Positions 7,220 through 14,617 of a stretch of 32,056 nt of DNA are shown piece by piece; the first letter of the stretch is position 1, and each line of letters opens with the position of its first letter. The stretch lies in NCBI GenBank assembly GCA_012517675.1, contig JAAYUL010000009.1, forward strand, positions 1 through 32,056, in the 5' to 3' direction. The translations under genes were made by a program, and so were the position numbers. The stretch is from Clostridiales bacterium (lineage in GTDB: Bacteria > Bacillota > Clostridia > Oscillospirales > Acutalibacteraceae). The notes under the pieces are model-generated. The model was not told where the DNA came from and searched no databases. It saw nothing but the letters and a program-made list of their open reading frames with translations.

Positions 7220-7960
7220 TTATTCTTCCTCGTCCGGGTTTTCCCAGTTGTGCCAGACGTTCTGCACGTCGTCGTTGTCCTCGAGCGCGTCGAGCAGGCG
7301 CTGCATTTTCGCGGCGGTTTCCTCGTCCTCCAGCTTGGTGTAGGTGCTGGGCACCATTTCCACTTCCGCCGAAACAAACTCATACCCTTTTTTGCTTAAA
7401 TCTTCCAGCACGCCGGAAAAATCGGAGGGTTCCGTATCGATTTCAAAAACATCTTCGTCGGCCTGAAAATCGGAAGCGCCGGCTTCCAGGCAGTCCTCCA
7501 TCACCTTGTCTTCTTCCAGACCTTCTCTTTCAATGACAATGACGCCCTTCTGCTCAAACAGGAAGGAGACACAGCCCGTTGTGCCCAGATTTCCGCCGAA
7601 TTTGTCAAAATAATGGCGGATATCGCCCGCCGTACGGTTGCGGTTGTCCGTCAGGGCTTCGACGATTACGGCCACGCCGTTGGGGCCGTACCCTTCGTAG
7701 GTAATGCTCTCATACTTGGTATCGCTGCCGTCGCCGGCCGCCTTTTTGATGATTCTTTCTATATTTTCATTGGGGACATTCGCCGCCTTTGCCTTGGCGA
7801 TGCAGTCCTTCAATTTTGAATTCGCATTTGGGTCGGGACCTCCGCCTTCTTTTACCGCCACGGCAAGCTCACGGCCGATTTTGGTAAACACCTTTGCCTT
7901 CGCGCCGTCGGTCTTTTCTTTTTTCCGCTTAATATTATTCCATTTCGAATGGCCTGACAT
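7220..7960 (-). CDS. yebC: YebC/PmpR-family protein (TACO1-like)
   Basis: 246 residues, the normal full length. The N-terminus MSGHSKWNNIKRKKEKTDGAK is the family signature. GGGPDPNANSKLKDCIAKAK, NVPNENIERIIKKA, YEGYGPNGVAVIVE and TDNRNRTAGDIRHYF are further conserved blocks. YebC proteins were described as transcription regulators (PmpR) and more recently linked to translation of proline-rich stretches, as for mitochondrial TACO1. The ATG has GGGAGGA upstream. It lies 40 bases after the flavoprotein gene and has a good promoter of its own inside that gene's end, so both read-through and separate expression are possible. The acidic C-terminus (ENPDEEE) is usual. Confidence 0.96.
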   Translation of the reverse strand: MSGHSKWNNIKRKKEKTDGAKAKVFTKIGRELAVAVKEGGGPDPNANSKLKDCIAKAKAANVPNENIERIIKKAAGDGSDTKYESITYEGYGPNGVAVIVEALTDNRNRTAGDIRHYFDKFGGNLGTTGCVSFLFEQKGVIVIEREGLEEDKVMEDCLEAGASDFQADEDVFEIDTEPSDFSGVLEDLSKKGYEFVSAEVEMVPSTYTKLEDEETAAKMQRLLDALEDNDDVQNVWHNWENPDEEE

Positions 7961-7994
7961 ATTTTAAGTCCTCCCAAAAATAAAGCTACGGTTT

Positions 7995-8023
7995 ATCATA
8001 TCACAATTCACTTTTGATGGCAA
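7995..8023 (-). promoter_or_regulatory. promoter of yebC
   Basis: On the minus strand, TTGCCA (8018-8023) and TATGAT (7995-8000) are separated by 17 bases, 35 bases before the yebC ATG. The -35 lies within the end of the upstream flavoprotein gene. Confidence 0.6.
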
Positions 8024-8609
8024 GCGCCAGGTTCCGCGCCTGCAGCCGCACCCTTTCGAACTCGGCCGCTCCGTTTTGAAAGTCTGTGCCCGTCCATACA
8101 ATCTCGTGTTTCAGCGCCGTGTTCATCACGGAGAAGACCATGCGGAGCTGGCGTGAAATGATTTTCGCCCCTTCCGCGCTGCGGGAGCCGCAGGTCGCGA
8201 GCAGAATCGCGGTTTTCCGTTTGGCGATCGGGGGATTCACTCCAATGGAAAAGCGCGCGGAAAAATACCGCTGCATCCGGTCGAAAACCGCCTTGAGCGG
8301 GGCCGGAAAGCTGAGGATGTAAACCGGCGTTGCCACCACGATGAAATCCGCACGGCGAATCTGCTCATCGATTTCATCGAAGTCCCCGTCCGAACACCCC
8401 TCCGTCCGGTTACAGAAGCCGCAGTCCGTGCAGGGAGCGATTCTCTCCGCGTAGGAATCGATCAGGCGGATTTCCGCCGATGTTCCGAACGGCTCAAGAA
8501 ATTCCCGCAGCAGTTTGGCGGTAAAGCCGTCGCGGTGCGGCGAACCGAAAAAAACAAGGATCTTCTTTTTTTCAGATAAGCGTCCTTCCGTCACAGTATC
8601 TGCACTCAA
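8001..8609 (-). CDS. flavodoxin-family NAD(P)H-dependent oxidoreductase
   Basis: About 202 residues, an FMN-binding flavodoxin-fold protein. Seen: KKKILVFFGSPHRDGFTAKLL, the phosphate-loop pattern GSPR..g.t..l; a cysteine cluster APCTDCGFCNRTEGCSDGDF, typical of the iron-sulfur flavoprotein-like branch; ATPVYILSFPAPLKAVFDR; and ILLATCGS. It probably reduces small acceptors with NAD(P)H; the substrate is unknown. No ATG is available before the fold starts. I chose TTG at 8609 because GGGGGA precedes it by 6 bases; GTG at 8594 is the alternative. Either start lies inside the end of pyrB, so the two are likely translationally coupled. Confidence 0.82.
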   Translation of the reverse strand: MSADTVTEGRLSEKKKILVFFGSPHRDGFTAKLLREFLEPFGTSAEIRLIDSYAERIAPCTDCGFCNRTEGCSDGDFDEIDEQIRRADFIVVATPVYILSFPAPLKAVFDRMQRYFSARFSIGVNPPIAKRKTAILLATCGSRSAEGAKIISRQLRMVFSVMNTALKHEIVWTGTDFQNGAAEFERVRLQARNLALAIKSEL

Positions 8610-9645
8610 GCATATCCCCCGCTTCTTTGAACAGTCTGGGCAAATAACGCTCCGTCTGCGTAATGCACTTCGGATTGGAGCACTGATACGGATGCGTGGA
8701 ATGCAGGGTCTTCTTTTTTGCGGGAATCGCCGCATTCTGTAAAACCGTAAAAATAAGCGCCATGCGCGCGTACATGCCGTACACGGTCTGGTCAAAATAT
8801 TTGGCGCGTTCATCGTCGTCAATGTCCACGGTGATCTCGTCCACACGCGGCAGCGGGTGAAGAATTTTCAAGTCCTTCTTCGCATAGCGCAGCTTTGCGG
8901 AATCCAGCACAAAGACGCCCTTCTGCTCCTCATACCGTTCGGCGCTCGCAAAGCGCTCCCGCTGAATCCGCGTCATATACAGCACGTCCAGTTTCGGCAC
9001 CGCGTCGCTCAGGTTGGTCAGCTCCCGGTAGCGGCATCCCGCGGCGTCCATCACATCCTTGACATACTGCGGCAAAGCAAGCTCCTCGGTGGAAATCAGG
9101 ACAAACGTGTTGCCCTCGTACCGGGTCATGGATTTGATCAGGGAATGGACCGTGCGCCCGTTTTTCAGGTCGCCGCACAAGCCGATGCACAGATGGTCGA
9201 GGCGGCCTTTCTCATTATACAGGGTAACCAGATCGGTCAGCGTCTGCGTGGGGTGAAGATGCCCCCCGTCCCCCGCGTTGATGATCGGTGATTTGGAATA
9301 AAGCGTGGCCGCCGTGGCCGCGCCTTCCATCGGATTGCGCATGACAATCAAGTCGGCATAGCCGCTCACAACCGTAATGGTGTCCTTCAGGCTTTCCCCT
9401 TTGGAGACAGAGGAATTTTCAGGATTGTCAAAGCCGATCACCTCGCCCCCAAGGCGGTACATTGCGGTTTGAAACGACATTTTCGTTCTGGTGGAGGGTT
9501 CGTAAAAAAGCGTCGCCATGATTTTGCCGCGGCAGGATTCCCGGTATGCCCACGGATTGCTGCGGATCTTGTTTGCTAGATGGATCAATTCATCGATTTC
9601 AGCGAGAGAAAGCTGGTCAAGGTCGATCAAATTATTAAGCTGCAT
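8572..9645 (-). CDS. pyrB: aspartate carbamoyltransferase with fused PyrI-type zinc module
   Basis: Catalyses carbamoyl phosphate plus aspartate to carbamoyl aspartate, the committed step of pyrimidine synthesis. The 357-residue product begins MQLNNLIDLDQLSLAEI. It has the carbamoyl-phosphate loop FYEPSTRTKMSF, the second-site loop NSSVSKGESLKDT, GDGGHLHPTQTLTDL, GDLKNGRTVHSL and ILHPLPRVDEI. E. coli PyrB has 311 residues. The extra C-terminal tail carries Cys322-x4-Cys327 and Cys348-x2-Cys351 (CSNPKC and CRYC), the spacing of the PyrI zinc domain, but the nucleotide-binding part of PyrI is absent. The ATG at 9645 is preceded by GGGGTGAT. Promoter at 9737-9765. The flavoprotein gene overlaps its end. 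Confidence 0.95.
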   Translation of the reverse strand: MQLNNLIDLDQLSLAEIDELIHLANKIRSNPWAYRESCRGKIMATLFYEPSTRTKMSFQTAMYRLGGEVIGFDNPENSSVSKGESLKDTITVVSGYADLIVMRNPMEGAATAATLYSKSPIINAGDGGHLHPTQTLTDLVTLYNEKGRLDHLCIGLCGDLKNGRTVHSLIKSMTRYEGNTFVLISTEELALPQYVKDVMDAAGCRYRELTNLSDAVPKLDVLYMTRIQRERFASAERYEEQKGVFVLDSAKLRYAKKDLKILHPLPRVDEITVDIDDDERAKYFDQTVYGMYARMALIFTVLQNAAIPAKKKTLHSTHPYQCSNPKCITQTERYLPRLFKEAGDMLECRYCDGRTLI

Positions 9646-9736
9646 CAAATCACCCCGTAAGAAATTTGCGTGTATTAAGCTTCGAAAAACGAATAAAATT
9701 TGCGGCCTGAATCGGGCCGGGCTCATTTTCTTATTT

Positions 9737-9765
9737 ATTGTAGCATTGTTTTCCATGAATAACAA
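9737..9765 (-). promoter_or_regulatory. promoter of pyrB
   Basis: On the minus strand, TTGTTA (9760-9765) and TACAAT (9737-9742) are 17 bases apart. The leader to the ATG is about 90 bases and holds a small CGGCC/GGCCG stem near 9700-9720. I do not see a convincing PyrR-binding or attenuator structure. Confidence 0.55.
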
Positions 9766-9796
9766 GACAAGGGCCTTATTTTTGGCGCCGCGGTAC

Positions 9797-9826
9797 TTGA
9801 CAATTGAAACCCTACCGCGATACAAT
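9797..9826 (+). promoter_or_regulatory. promoter of the activase-mscL operon
   Basis: TTGACA (9797-9802) is consensus and TACAAT (9821-9826) nearly so, 18 bases apart, about 50 bases before the chosen start codon. Confidence 0.7.
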
Positions 9827-9878
9827 TGATTATTAGCATATTAGTATTATTATGAAACGAAACGGCGGTTGCAAAAAT

Positions 9879-12773
9879 ATGAAAGTAGGCTTGGATGTCG
9901 GTTCCACAACCATCAAATGTGTGGTGCTGGACGATGAAAATCAAATCGTTTATAAATCCTACGAGCGGCATTTTTCTCAGATCACCCAGAAAATGGTCGA
10001 GCTTCTGAGCAAAGTGAAAAAAGAGATCATTCACGGGAAAAGCGCCCGCCTGACCGTTTCCGGGTCGGCGGGAATGGGGATTTCCGAAACCTGCGGTCTT
10101 CCTTTCGTGCAGGAGGTCTACGCCACCAGAATCGCAACGGGAAAGCTGATTCCGGAGGCGGACGTCATTATCGAACTGGGCGGGGAGGATGCGAAAATTC
10201 TGTTTCTTTCCGGCGGCACAGAGGTGCGCATGAACGGTTCCTGCGCGGGCGGCACGGGGGCGTTCATCGACCAGATGGCAACGCTTCTGAACATTTCTCT
10301 GGAGGAAATGAACGAGCTTGCCGAGCATTATGAAAAAATATACACCATCGCCTCCCGCTGCGGCGTGTTCGCAAAGTCCGACATTCAGCCGCTGCTGAAC
10401 CAAGGGGCGCGGAAAAGCGATATTTCCGCCAGCATTTTCGCGGCGGTGGCGAACCAGACCATCGCGGGCCTTGCGCAGGGGCGTAAAATCGCGGGCAACG
10501 TCCTTTACCTGGGCGGGCCGCTGACCTTCCTTTCCCGCCTGCGGTACGCCTTTGACCAGGCGCTCCACACGGAGGGGATCTGCCCGGAAAACTCGCTGTA
10601 TTACGTCGCCATCGGCGCCGCTTACAGCAGCGGAACGGAAATCGACCTGGACGCCGCTCTGAAAAGCATTGAGGCTTACGGAAGCAAGGTCAACTTTCTT
10701 TCGATTCCCCCTCTGTTCCAAAACGAGGAGGAATACCGGGAATTCAAGGCGCGCCACGACGCATGCAGGGTTGCAAAGGGCGACGTGAAAACGTACCGGG
10801 GCGACGCGTTCCTCGGGATCGACGCCGGCTCCACCACGGTGAAGGCCGTGCTGATCGGAAAAGACGGCGAGGTTCTGGACTCCATTTACAAGAGCAACTC
10901 CGGCAATCCCGTCCCCATTATCCGGGACTATATTTTAAACGTGTACCATCAATACCCGCAGATACGCATCGCGGCGGGAGCGGTGACCGGCTACGGCGAG
11001 GAGCTGCTGAAAAACGCGTTCCGGATCGATTTCGGGATCGTTGAGACCGTCGCCCATTTCACCGCCGCAAAGCGCTTTATGCCCGACGTGGATTTCGTCA
11101 TCGACATCGGCGGGCAGGATATGAAGTGCTTTAAAATCCGCAACGGCGCGATCGACAACATCTTCCTGAACGAGGCGTGCTCCTCCGGCTGCGGCTCGTT
11201 TCTTCAGACCTTCGCCAACACGCTCGGCTACAACATCGCCGAATTCGCAAAGCTCGGCCTGTTCGCGAAGCACCCGGTCGACCTCGGCTCGCGCTGCACG
11301 GTGTTCATGAACTCACAGGTCAAGCAGGCGCAGAAGGACGGCGCCACCACGGAGGACATTTCCGCCGGGCTTTCCGTCAGCGTGGTGAAAAACGCGATTT
11401 ACAAGGTCATCCGCGCCGCTTCGGCGGACGAGCTGGGCCGCCACATCGTGGTGCAGGGCGGGACCTTCCTGAACGACGCGGTGCTGCGCGTGTTTGAAAA
11501 CGAGCTGGGCGTTCATGTACTGCGGCCCGACATTTCCGGCCTGATGGGCGCTTACGGCGCCGCGATCTACGCCATGGGGAAATCGACCGGCGCCAGCACG
11601 ATCGTCACCAGGGAAGAACTGGAGAACTTCCGGCACGAGGTCAAAGTGACCTCCTGCGGGCTGTGCAACAACAACTGCCGTTTGACGATCAACATTTTCG
11701 ACGGAAAACGACGTTTTATCGGCGGAAACCGCTGTGAAAAGCCGGTGACCCGCCGTTCCTCCGGCTCCGAGCTGAACCTTTACGCCTACAAGCTGGAAAA
11801 GCTGCGTTCCTACCGGCCCGTCATCGGACCGCGCGGAAAAATCGGCATTCCCATGGGCCTGAATTTTTACGAGCTGCTGCCGTTCTGGCACACCTTTTTC
11901 ACCCGTCTCGGCTTTGAAGTGGTGCTTTCCCCCATGTCGAACCGGGAGCTGTACCTGGACGGGCAAAGCACCATTCCCTCCGACACGGTGTGCTTCCCCG
12001 CGAAGCTGATGCACGGGCATGTCCTCGCCCTGACGGAACAGGGGATCAAGAATATCTTTTACCCGTGCATGTCCTACAATATTGACGAAGGACTGGGGGA
12101 CAACCATTACAACTGCCCCGTCGTCGCCTATTATCCGGAAGTGATTTCGGCAAACATGAGCGTGCTGAAGGACTTCAACTTCATCCACGACTATGTCGGT
12201 ATTCACCGCAGGCACGATTTTCCCATCAAAATGCATAAAACGCTGCACAAATATTTCAGCGATATCTCCCTGATCGAAGTCAGGGACGCCGCAAAGGACG
12301 CCTACCGGGAATACGGGGCTTACTTCGCGGACATCCACGCCAAGGGAGAAGCCATCATTGAGCAGGCGGAAAAGGAAGGCAGGCAGATCATCGTTCTGTG
12401 CGGCCGGCCGTACCACCTCGACCCGGAAATCAACCACGGCATCGATAAGCTGATCACCAGCCTCGGCGCGGCGGTGATCACGGAGGACACCATCAGCAAC
12501 CGGGTCAAGCATTTCCCCACCGACGTGCTGAACCAGTGGACCTACCACGCAAGGCTGTACGCGGCGGCGAAATACATCGGCGATAAACCGGATATGAACC
12601 TGGTGCAGCTCGTTTCGTTCGGCTGCGGCGTCGACGCAATCACGACCGACGAAGTACGCCGGATTCTGGAAGTAAACAACAAAATATACACTCAGATTAA
12701 AATCGATGAAATTACAAATCTCGGCGCGGTCAAAATCCGGCTTCGCAGCCTGTTTGCCGCACTGGAAGAATGA
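9879..12773 (+). CDS. 2-hydroxyacyl-CoA dehydratase activase (BadF/HgdC ATPase, duplicated) with DUF2229
   Basis: 964 residues. Two ASKHA-fold ATPase domains occur in tandem. The first has GLDVGSTTIKCVV, NGSCAGGTGAFIDQMA and IASRCGVFAKSD. The second has GIDAGSTTVKAVLI, VIDIGGQDMKC, NEACSSGCGSFLQTFA and SRCTVFMNSQV. In HgdC-type activases the cysteines of the CxGGTG and SRC blocks hold a [4Fe-4S] cluster at the dimer interface, and ATP hydrolysis drives electron transfer to the dehydratase. The C-terminal third matches DUF2229 (TSCGLCNNNCRLTIN, PSDTVCFPAKLMHGH, VLCGRPYHLDPEINHG). The ATG at 9879 begins the fold; 9852 is an upstream option. No dehydratase alpha/beta pair is present here, so the client is unknown. 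First gene of a three-gene operon. Confidence 0.88.
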   Translation: MKVGLDVGSTTIKCVVLDDENQIVYKSYERHFSQITQKMVELLSKVKKEIIHGKSARLTVSGSAGMGISETCGLPFVQEVYATRIATGKLIPEADVIIELGGEDAKILFLSGGTEVRMNGSCAGGTGAFIDQMATLLNISLEEMNELAEHYEKIYTIASRCGVFAKSDIQPLLNQGARKSDISASIFAAVANQTIAGLAQGRKIAGNVLYLGGPLTFLSRLRYAFDQALHTEGICPENSLYYVAIGAAYSSGTEIDLDAALKSIEAYGSKVNFLSIPPLFQNEEEYREFKARHDACRVAKGDVKTYRGDAFLGIDAGSTTVKAVLIGKDGEVLDSIYKSNSGNPVPIIRDYILNVYHQYPQIRIAAGAVTGYGEELLKNAFRIDFGIVETVAHFTAAKRFMPDVDFVIDIGGQDMKCFKIRNGAIDNIFLNEACSSGCGSFLQTFANTLGYNIAEFAKLGLFAKHPVDLGSRCTVFMNSQVKQAQKDGATTEDISAGLSVSVVKNAIYKVIRAASADELGRHIVVQGGTFLNDAVLRVFENELGVHVLRPDISGLMGAYGAAIYAMGKSTGASTIVTREELENFRHEVKVTSCGLCNNNCRLTINIFDGKRRFIGGNRCEKPVTRRSSGSELNLYAYKLEKLRSYRPVIGPRGKIGIPMGLNFYELLPFWHTFFTRLGFEVVLSPMSNRELYLDGQSTIPSDTVCFPAKLMHGHVLALTEQGIKNIFYPCMSYNIDEGLGDNHYNCPVVAYYPEVISANMSVLKDFNFIHDYVGIHRRHDFPIKMHKTLHKYFSDISLIEVRDAAKDAYREYGAYFADIHAKGEAIIEQAEKEGRQIIVLCGRPYHLDPEINHGIDKLITSLGAAVITEDTISNRVKHFPTDVLNQWTYHARLYAAAKYIGDKPDMNLVQLVSFGCGVDAITTDEVRRILEVNNKIYTQIKIDEITNLGAVKIRLRSLFAALEE

Positions 12774-12784
12774 GGTGACACCAA

Positions 12785-14119
12785 ATGGCCGAGCTTAAAT
12801 TCAACCGGAACGGGCGCCTTCTGTTTACCAGGGAAATGAAAAAGGAGTACACGATCCTCTGCCCTTCCATGGCGCCCATCCATTTTCAGCTGATTGTAAA
12901 CGTGCTGAACAACTGCGGCTACCGTGTGGAGCTGCTGACCAACGAAGGCCCCAACGTGGTGCAGGAGGGGCTGAAATACGTTCACAACGACACCTGCTAC
13001 CCGGCGCTGCTGGTGATCGGGCAGTTTATCGACGCGCTGCATTCCGGCAAGTACGACCTCGACCGCACCGCGCTGATCATTACCCAGACAGGCGGCGGCT
13101 GCCGCGCGTCCAATTACATCCACCTTCTGCGCAAGGCGCTGAAAAGAGCCGGGCTGGAGCGGGTCCCGGTCGTTTCGCTGAACATGTCCGGGCTGGAAAG
13201 AAACCCCGGCTTTCACATCACCCTGCCGATGATCCGCAAGTTTATCGCCGCCGTGGTTTACGGCGACGCCCTGATGCTGCTGTACAACCAGACGGAAGCG
13301 TATGAAACCGGCAAGGGCGACAGCGACAAGCTGGTACAGGTCTGGATTGAAAAGCTGACCGAGCTGTTCAACCGCGGCAAGGGCCTTTCCCTGAACGAGC
13401 TGACGCAGAACCTGAACCGCATCGTCAAGGATTTCGCGGGAATTCCGATCCGCAAGGTCCCGAAGGTCAAGACCGGCGTTGTGGGCGAGATTTACGTAAA
13501 ATATTCCGCGCTCGGCAACAACCATCTGGAGGATTTTCTGCGCGGGCAGGACTGCGAGGTCAACGTGCCGGGTATTTTGAATTTCGCGCTGTTCAAGGTC
13601 GACAACCGTCTGGAGGACATTAAGCTGTACGGCGGCAACCCGGCAAAATTCGGCGTGGTGACGCTGCTGATGGATTATCTGCTGAAAATGCAGAACATTC
13701 TGATCCAGGCGGTAAAAACGCAGCCGAAATTTCTGCCCCCCACCACCTATGCCCACACGAAAAGCCTGGTCAAGAATGTGATCGGCTACGGCAACAAGAT
13801 GGGCGAGGGCTGGCTGCTCACCGCGGAAATGCTGGAGCTTGTGGAACAGGGCTATGAAAACATCGTGTGCGCCCAGCCGTTCGGCTGCCTGCCGAACCAC
13901 ATCTGCGGCAAGGGGATGATCCACCGGATCAAAGCGGTCGACGCGCGCGCCAACATTGTGCCCATCGACTACGACCCGAGCGCCACCCGTGTGAATCAGG
14001 AAAACCGCATTAAGCTGATGCTTGCGGTCGCGCGGGAAAAGCTGGCCGAAAAGGAAGCGGAAAAACCCGCACGCGGCTCCGCGCCGGAACCTGACGAAGA
14101 CAAGGAGAAAACCCAATGA
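12785..14119 (+). CDS. 2-hydroxyglutaryl-CoA dehydratase-related protein (activase partner)
   Basis: 444 residues. It follows the activase by 11 bases, with AGGTGA before the ATG. Seen: EYTILCPSMAPIHFQLI, VELLTNEGPNVVQEGLKYVHNDTCYPALLVIGQ (given here only as its position near residues 55-90), TQTGGGCRASNYI, and IVCAQPFGCLPNHICGKGM. The conserved cysteines in the NDTCYP, GGCRASN and FGCLPNHICGKG blocks fit the HgdB-like domain of activase-associated proteins. In many Clostridia this part is fused with the activase and DUF2229 in one protein of about 1400 residues; here it is split in two. The function of this paralogous system is not settled. The lysine/glutamate-rich tail is probably disordered. 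Its stop overlaps the start of mscL. Confidence 0.83.
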   Translation: MAELKFNRNGRLLFTREMKKEYTILCPSMAPIHFQLIVNVLNNCGYRVELLTNEGPNVVQEGLKYVHNDTCYPALLVIGQFIDALHSGKYDLDRTALIITQTGGGCRASNYIHLLRKALKRAGLERVPVVSLNMSGLERNPGFHITLPMIRKFIAAVVYGDALMLLYNQTEAYETGKGDSDKLVQVWIEKLTELFNRGKGLSLNELTQNLNRIVKDFAGIPIRKVPKVKTGVVGEIYVKYSALGNNHLEDFLRGQDCEVNVPGILNFALFKVDNRLEDIKLYGGNPAKFGVVTLLMDYLLKMQNILIQAVKTQPKFLPPTTYAHTKSLVKNVIGYGNKMGEGWLLTAEMLELVEQGYENIVCAQPFGCLPNHICGKGMIHRIKAVDARANIVPIDYDPSATRVNQENRIKLMLAVAREKLAEKEAEKPARGSAPEPDEDKEKTQ

Positions 14120-14526
14120 AGAAATTTTGGAGCGAATTTAAAAGCTTCGCCATGCGCGGCAACGTGGTCGACCTCGCCGTCGGCGTCGTCATCGGCACGG
14201 CATTCGGAAAAATCGTTTCCTCACTGGTTGCCGATATTCTGATGCCGATCCTTTCCCTGATTACCGGAAGAGTGAATATCGCTTCGCTTTCGGCGGTCAT
14301 CCCCGCCTCCATCAACGGCGGAAAACCCATCGTCCTTTCATACGGAACGTTTTTACAATCCATTATTGATTTTCTCGCGATTGCATTCGCTATTTTCCTG
14401 ATGATCAAAGTAATCAACCGTTTTCAGAAGAAAGAGGAAAAGCCCGCCGCGCCGGGACGGGAGGAACTGCTTCTGACGGAAATCAGGGACCTGCTGAAGG
14501 AGCAGAACGAAAAAAGCGCGGAATAA
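14116..14526 (+). CDS. mscL: large-conductance mechanosensitive channel MscL
   Basis: 136 residues, the normal MscL length. The N-terminal amphipathic helix (MKKFWSEFKSFAMRGNVVDL) leads into TM1 (AVGVVIGTAFGKIVSSLVADILMP is at about residues 21-44), a periplasmic loop, TM2 (IDFLAIAFAIFLMIKVINRF) and the C-terminal bundle helix (LLTEIRDLLKEQ). It releases solutes at high membrane tension. The ATG overlaps the stop of the preceding gene (ATGA), with AAGGAG upstream, so translation is coupled to the activase-related operon. The association is unusual but may only reflect read-through. Confidence 0.96.
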   Translation: MKKFWSEFKSFAMRGNVVDLAVGVVIGTAFGKIVSSLVADILMPILSLITGRVNIASLSAVIPASINGGKPIVLSYGTFLQSIIDFLAIAFAIFLMIKVINRFQKKEEKPAAPGREELLLTEIRDLLKEQNEKSAE

Positions 14527-14556
14527 CCGCGCCGCCAAACAACAAAAAAGCGAGAA

Positions 14557-14601
14557 CGCCCGCCGCACCTCCGAAAGGAAGTGCGGCGGGCGATTTATTT
14601 T
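14557..14601. terminator. bidirectional terminator between mscL and the ABC exporter gene
   Basis: CGCCCGCCGCAC (14557-14568) pairs with GTGCGGCGGGCG (14581-14592) around a GAAA-type loop, followed by ATTTATTTT on the plus strand. On the minus strand a T run lies slightly further out. Confidence 0.85.
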
Positions 14602-14617
14602 CGCGCGGAACAGCGCA

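Noticed and set aside
12692..14116. Minus-strand open frame of about 474 codons opposite the activase partner
   Set aside because: Its composition is that of an antisense reading of a GC-rich gene; no motif or ribosome binding site supports it.
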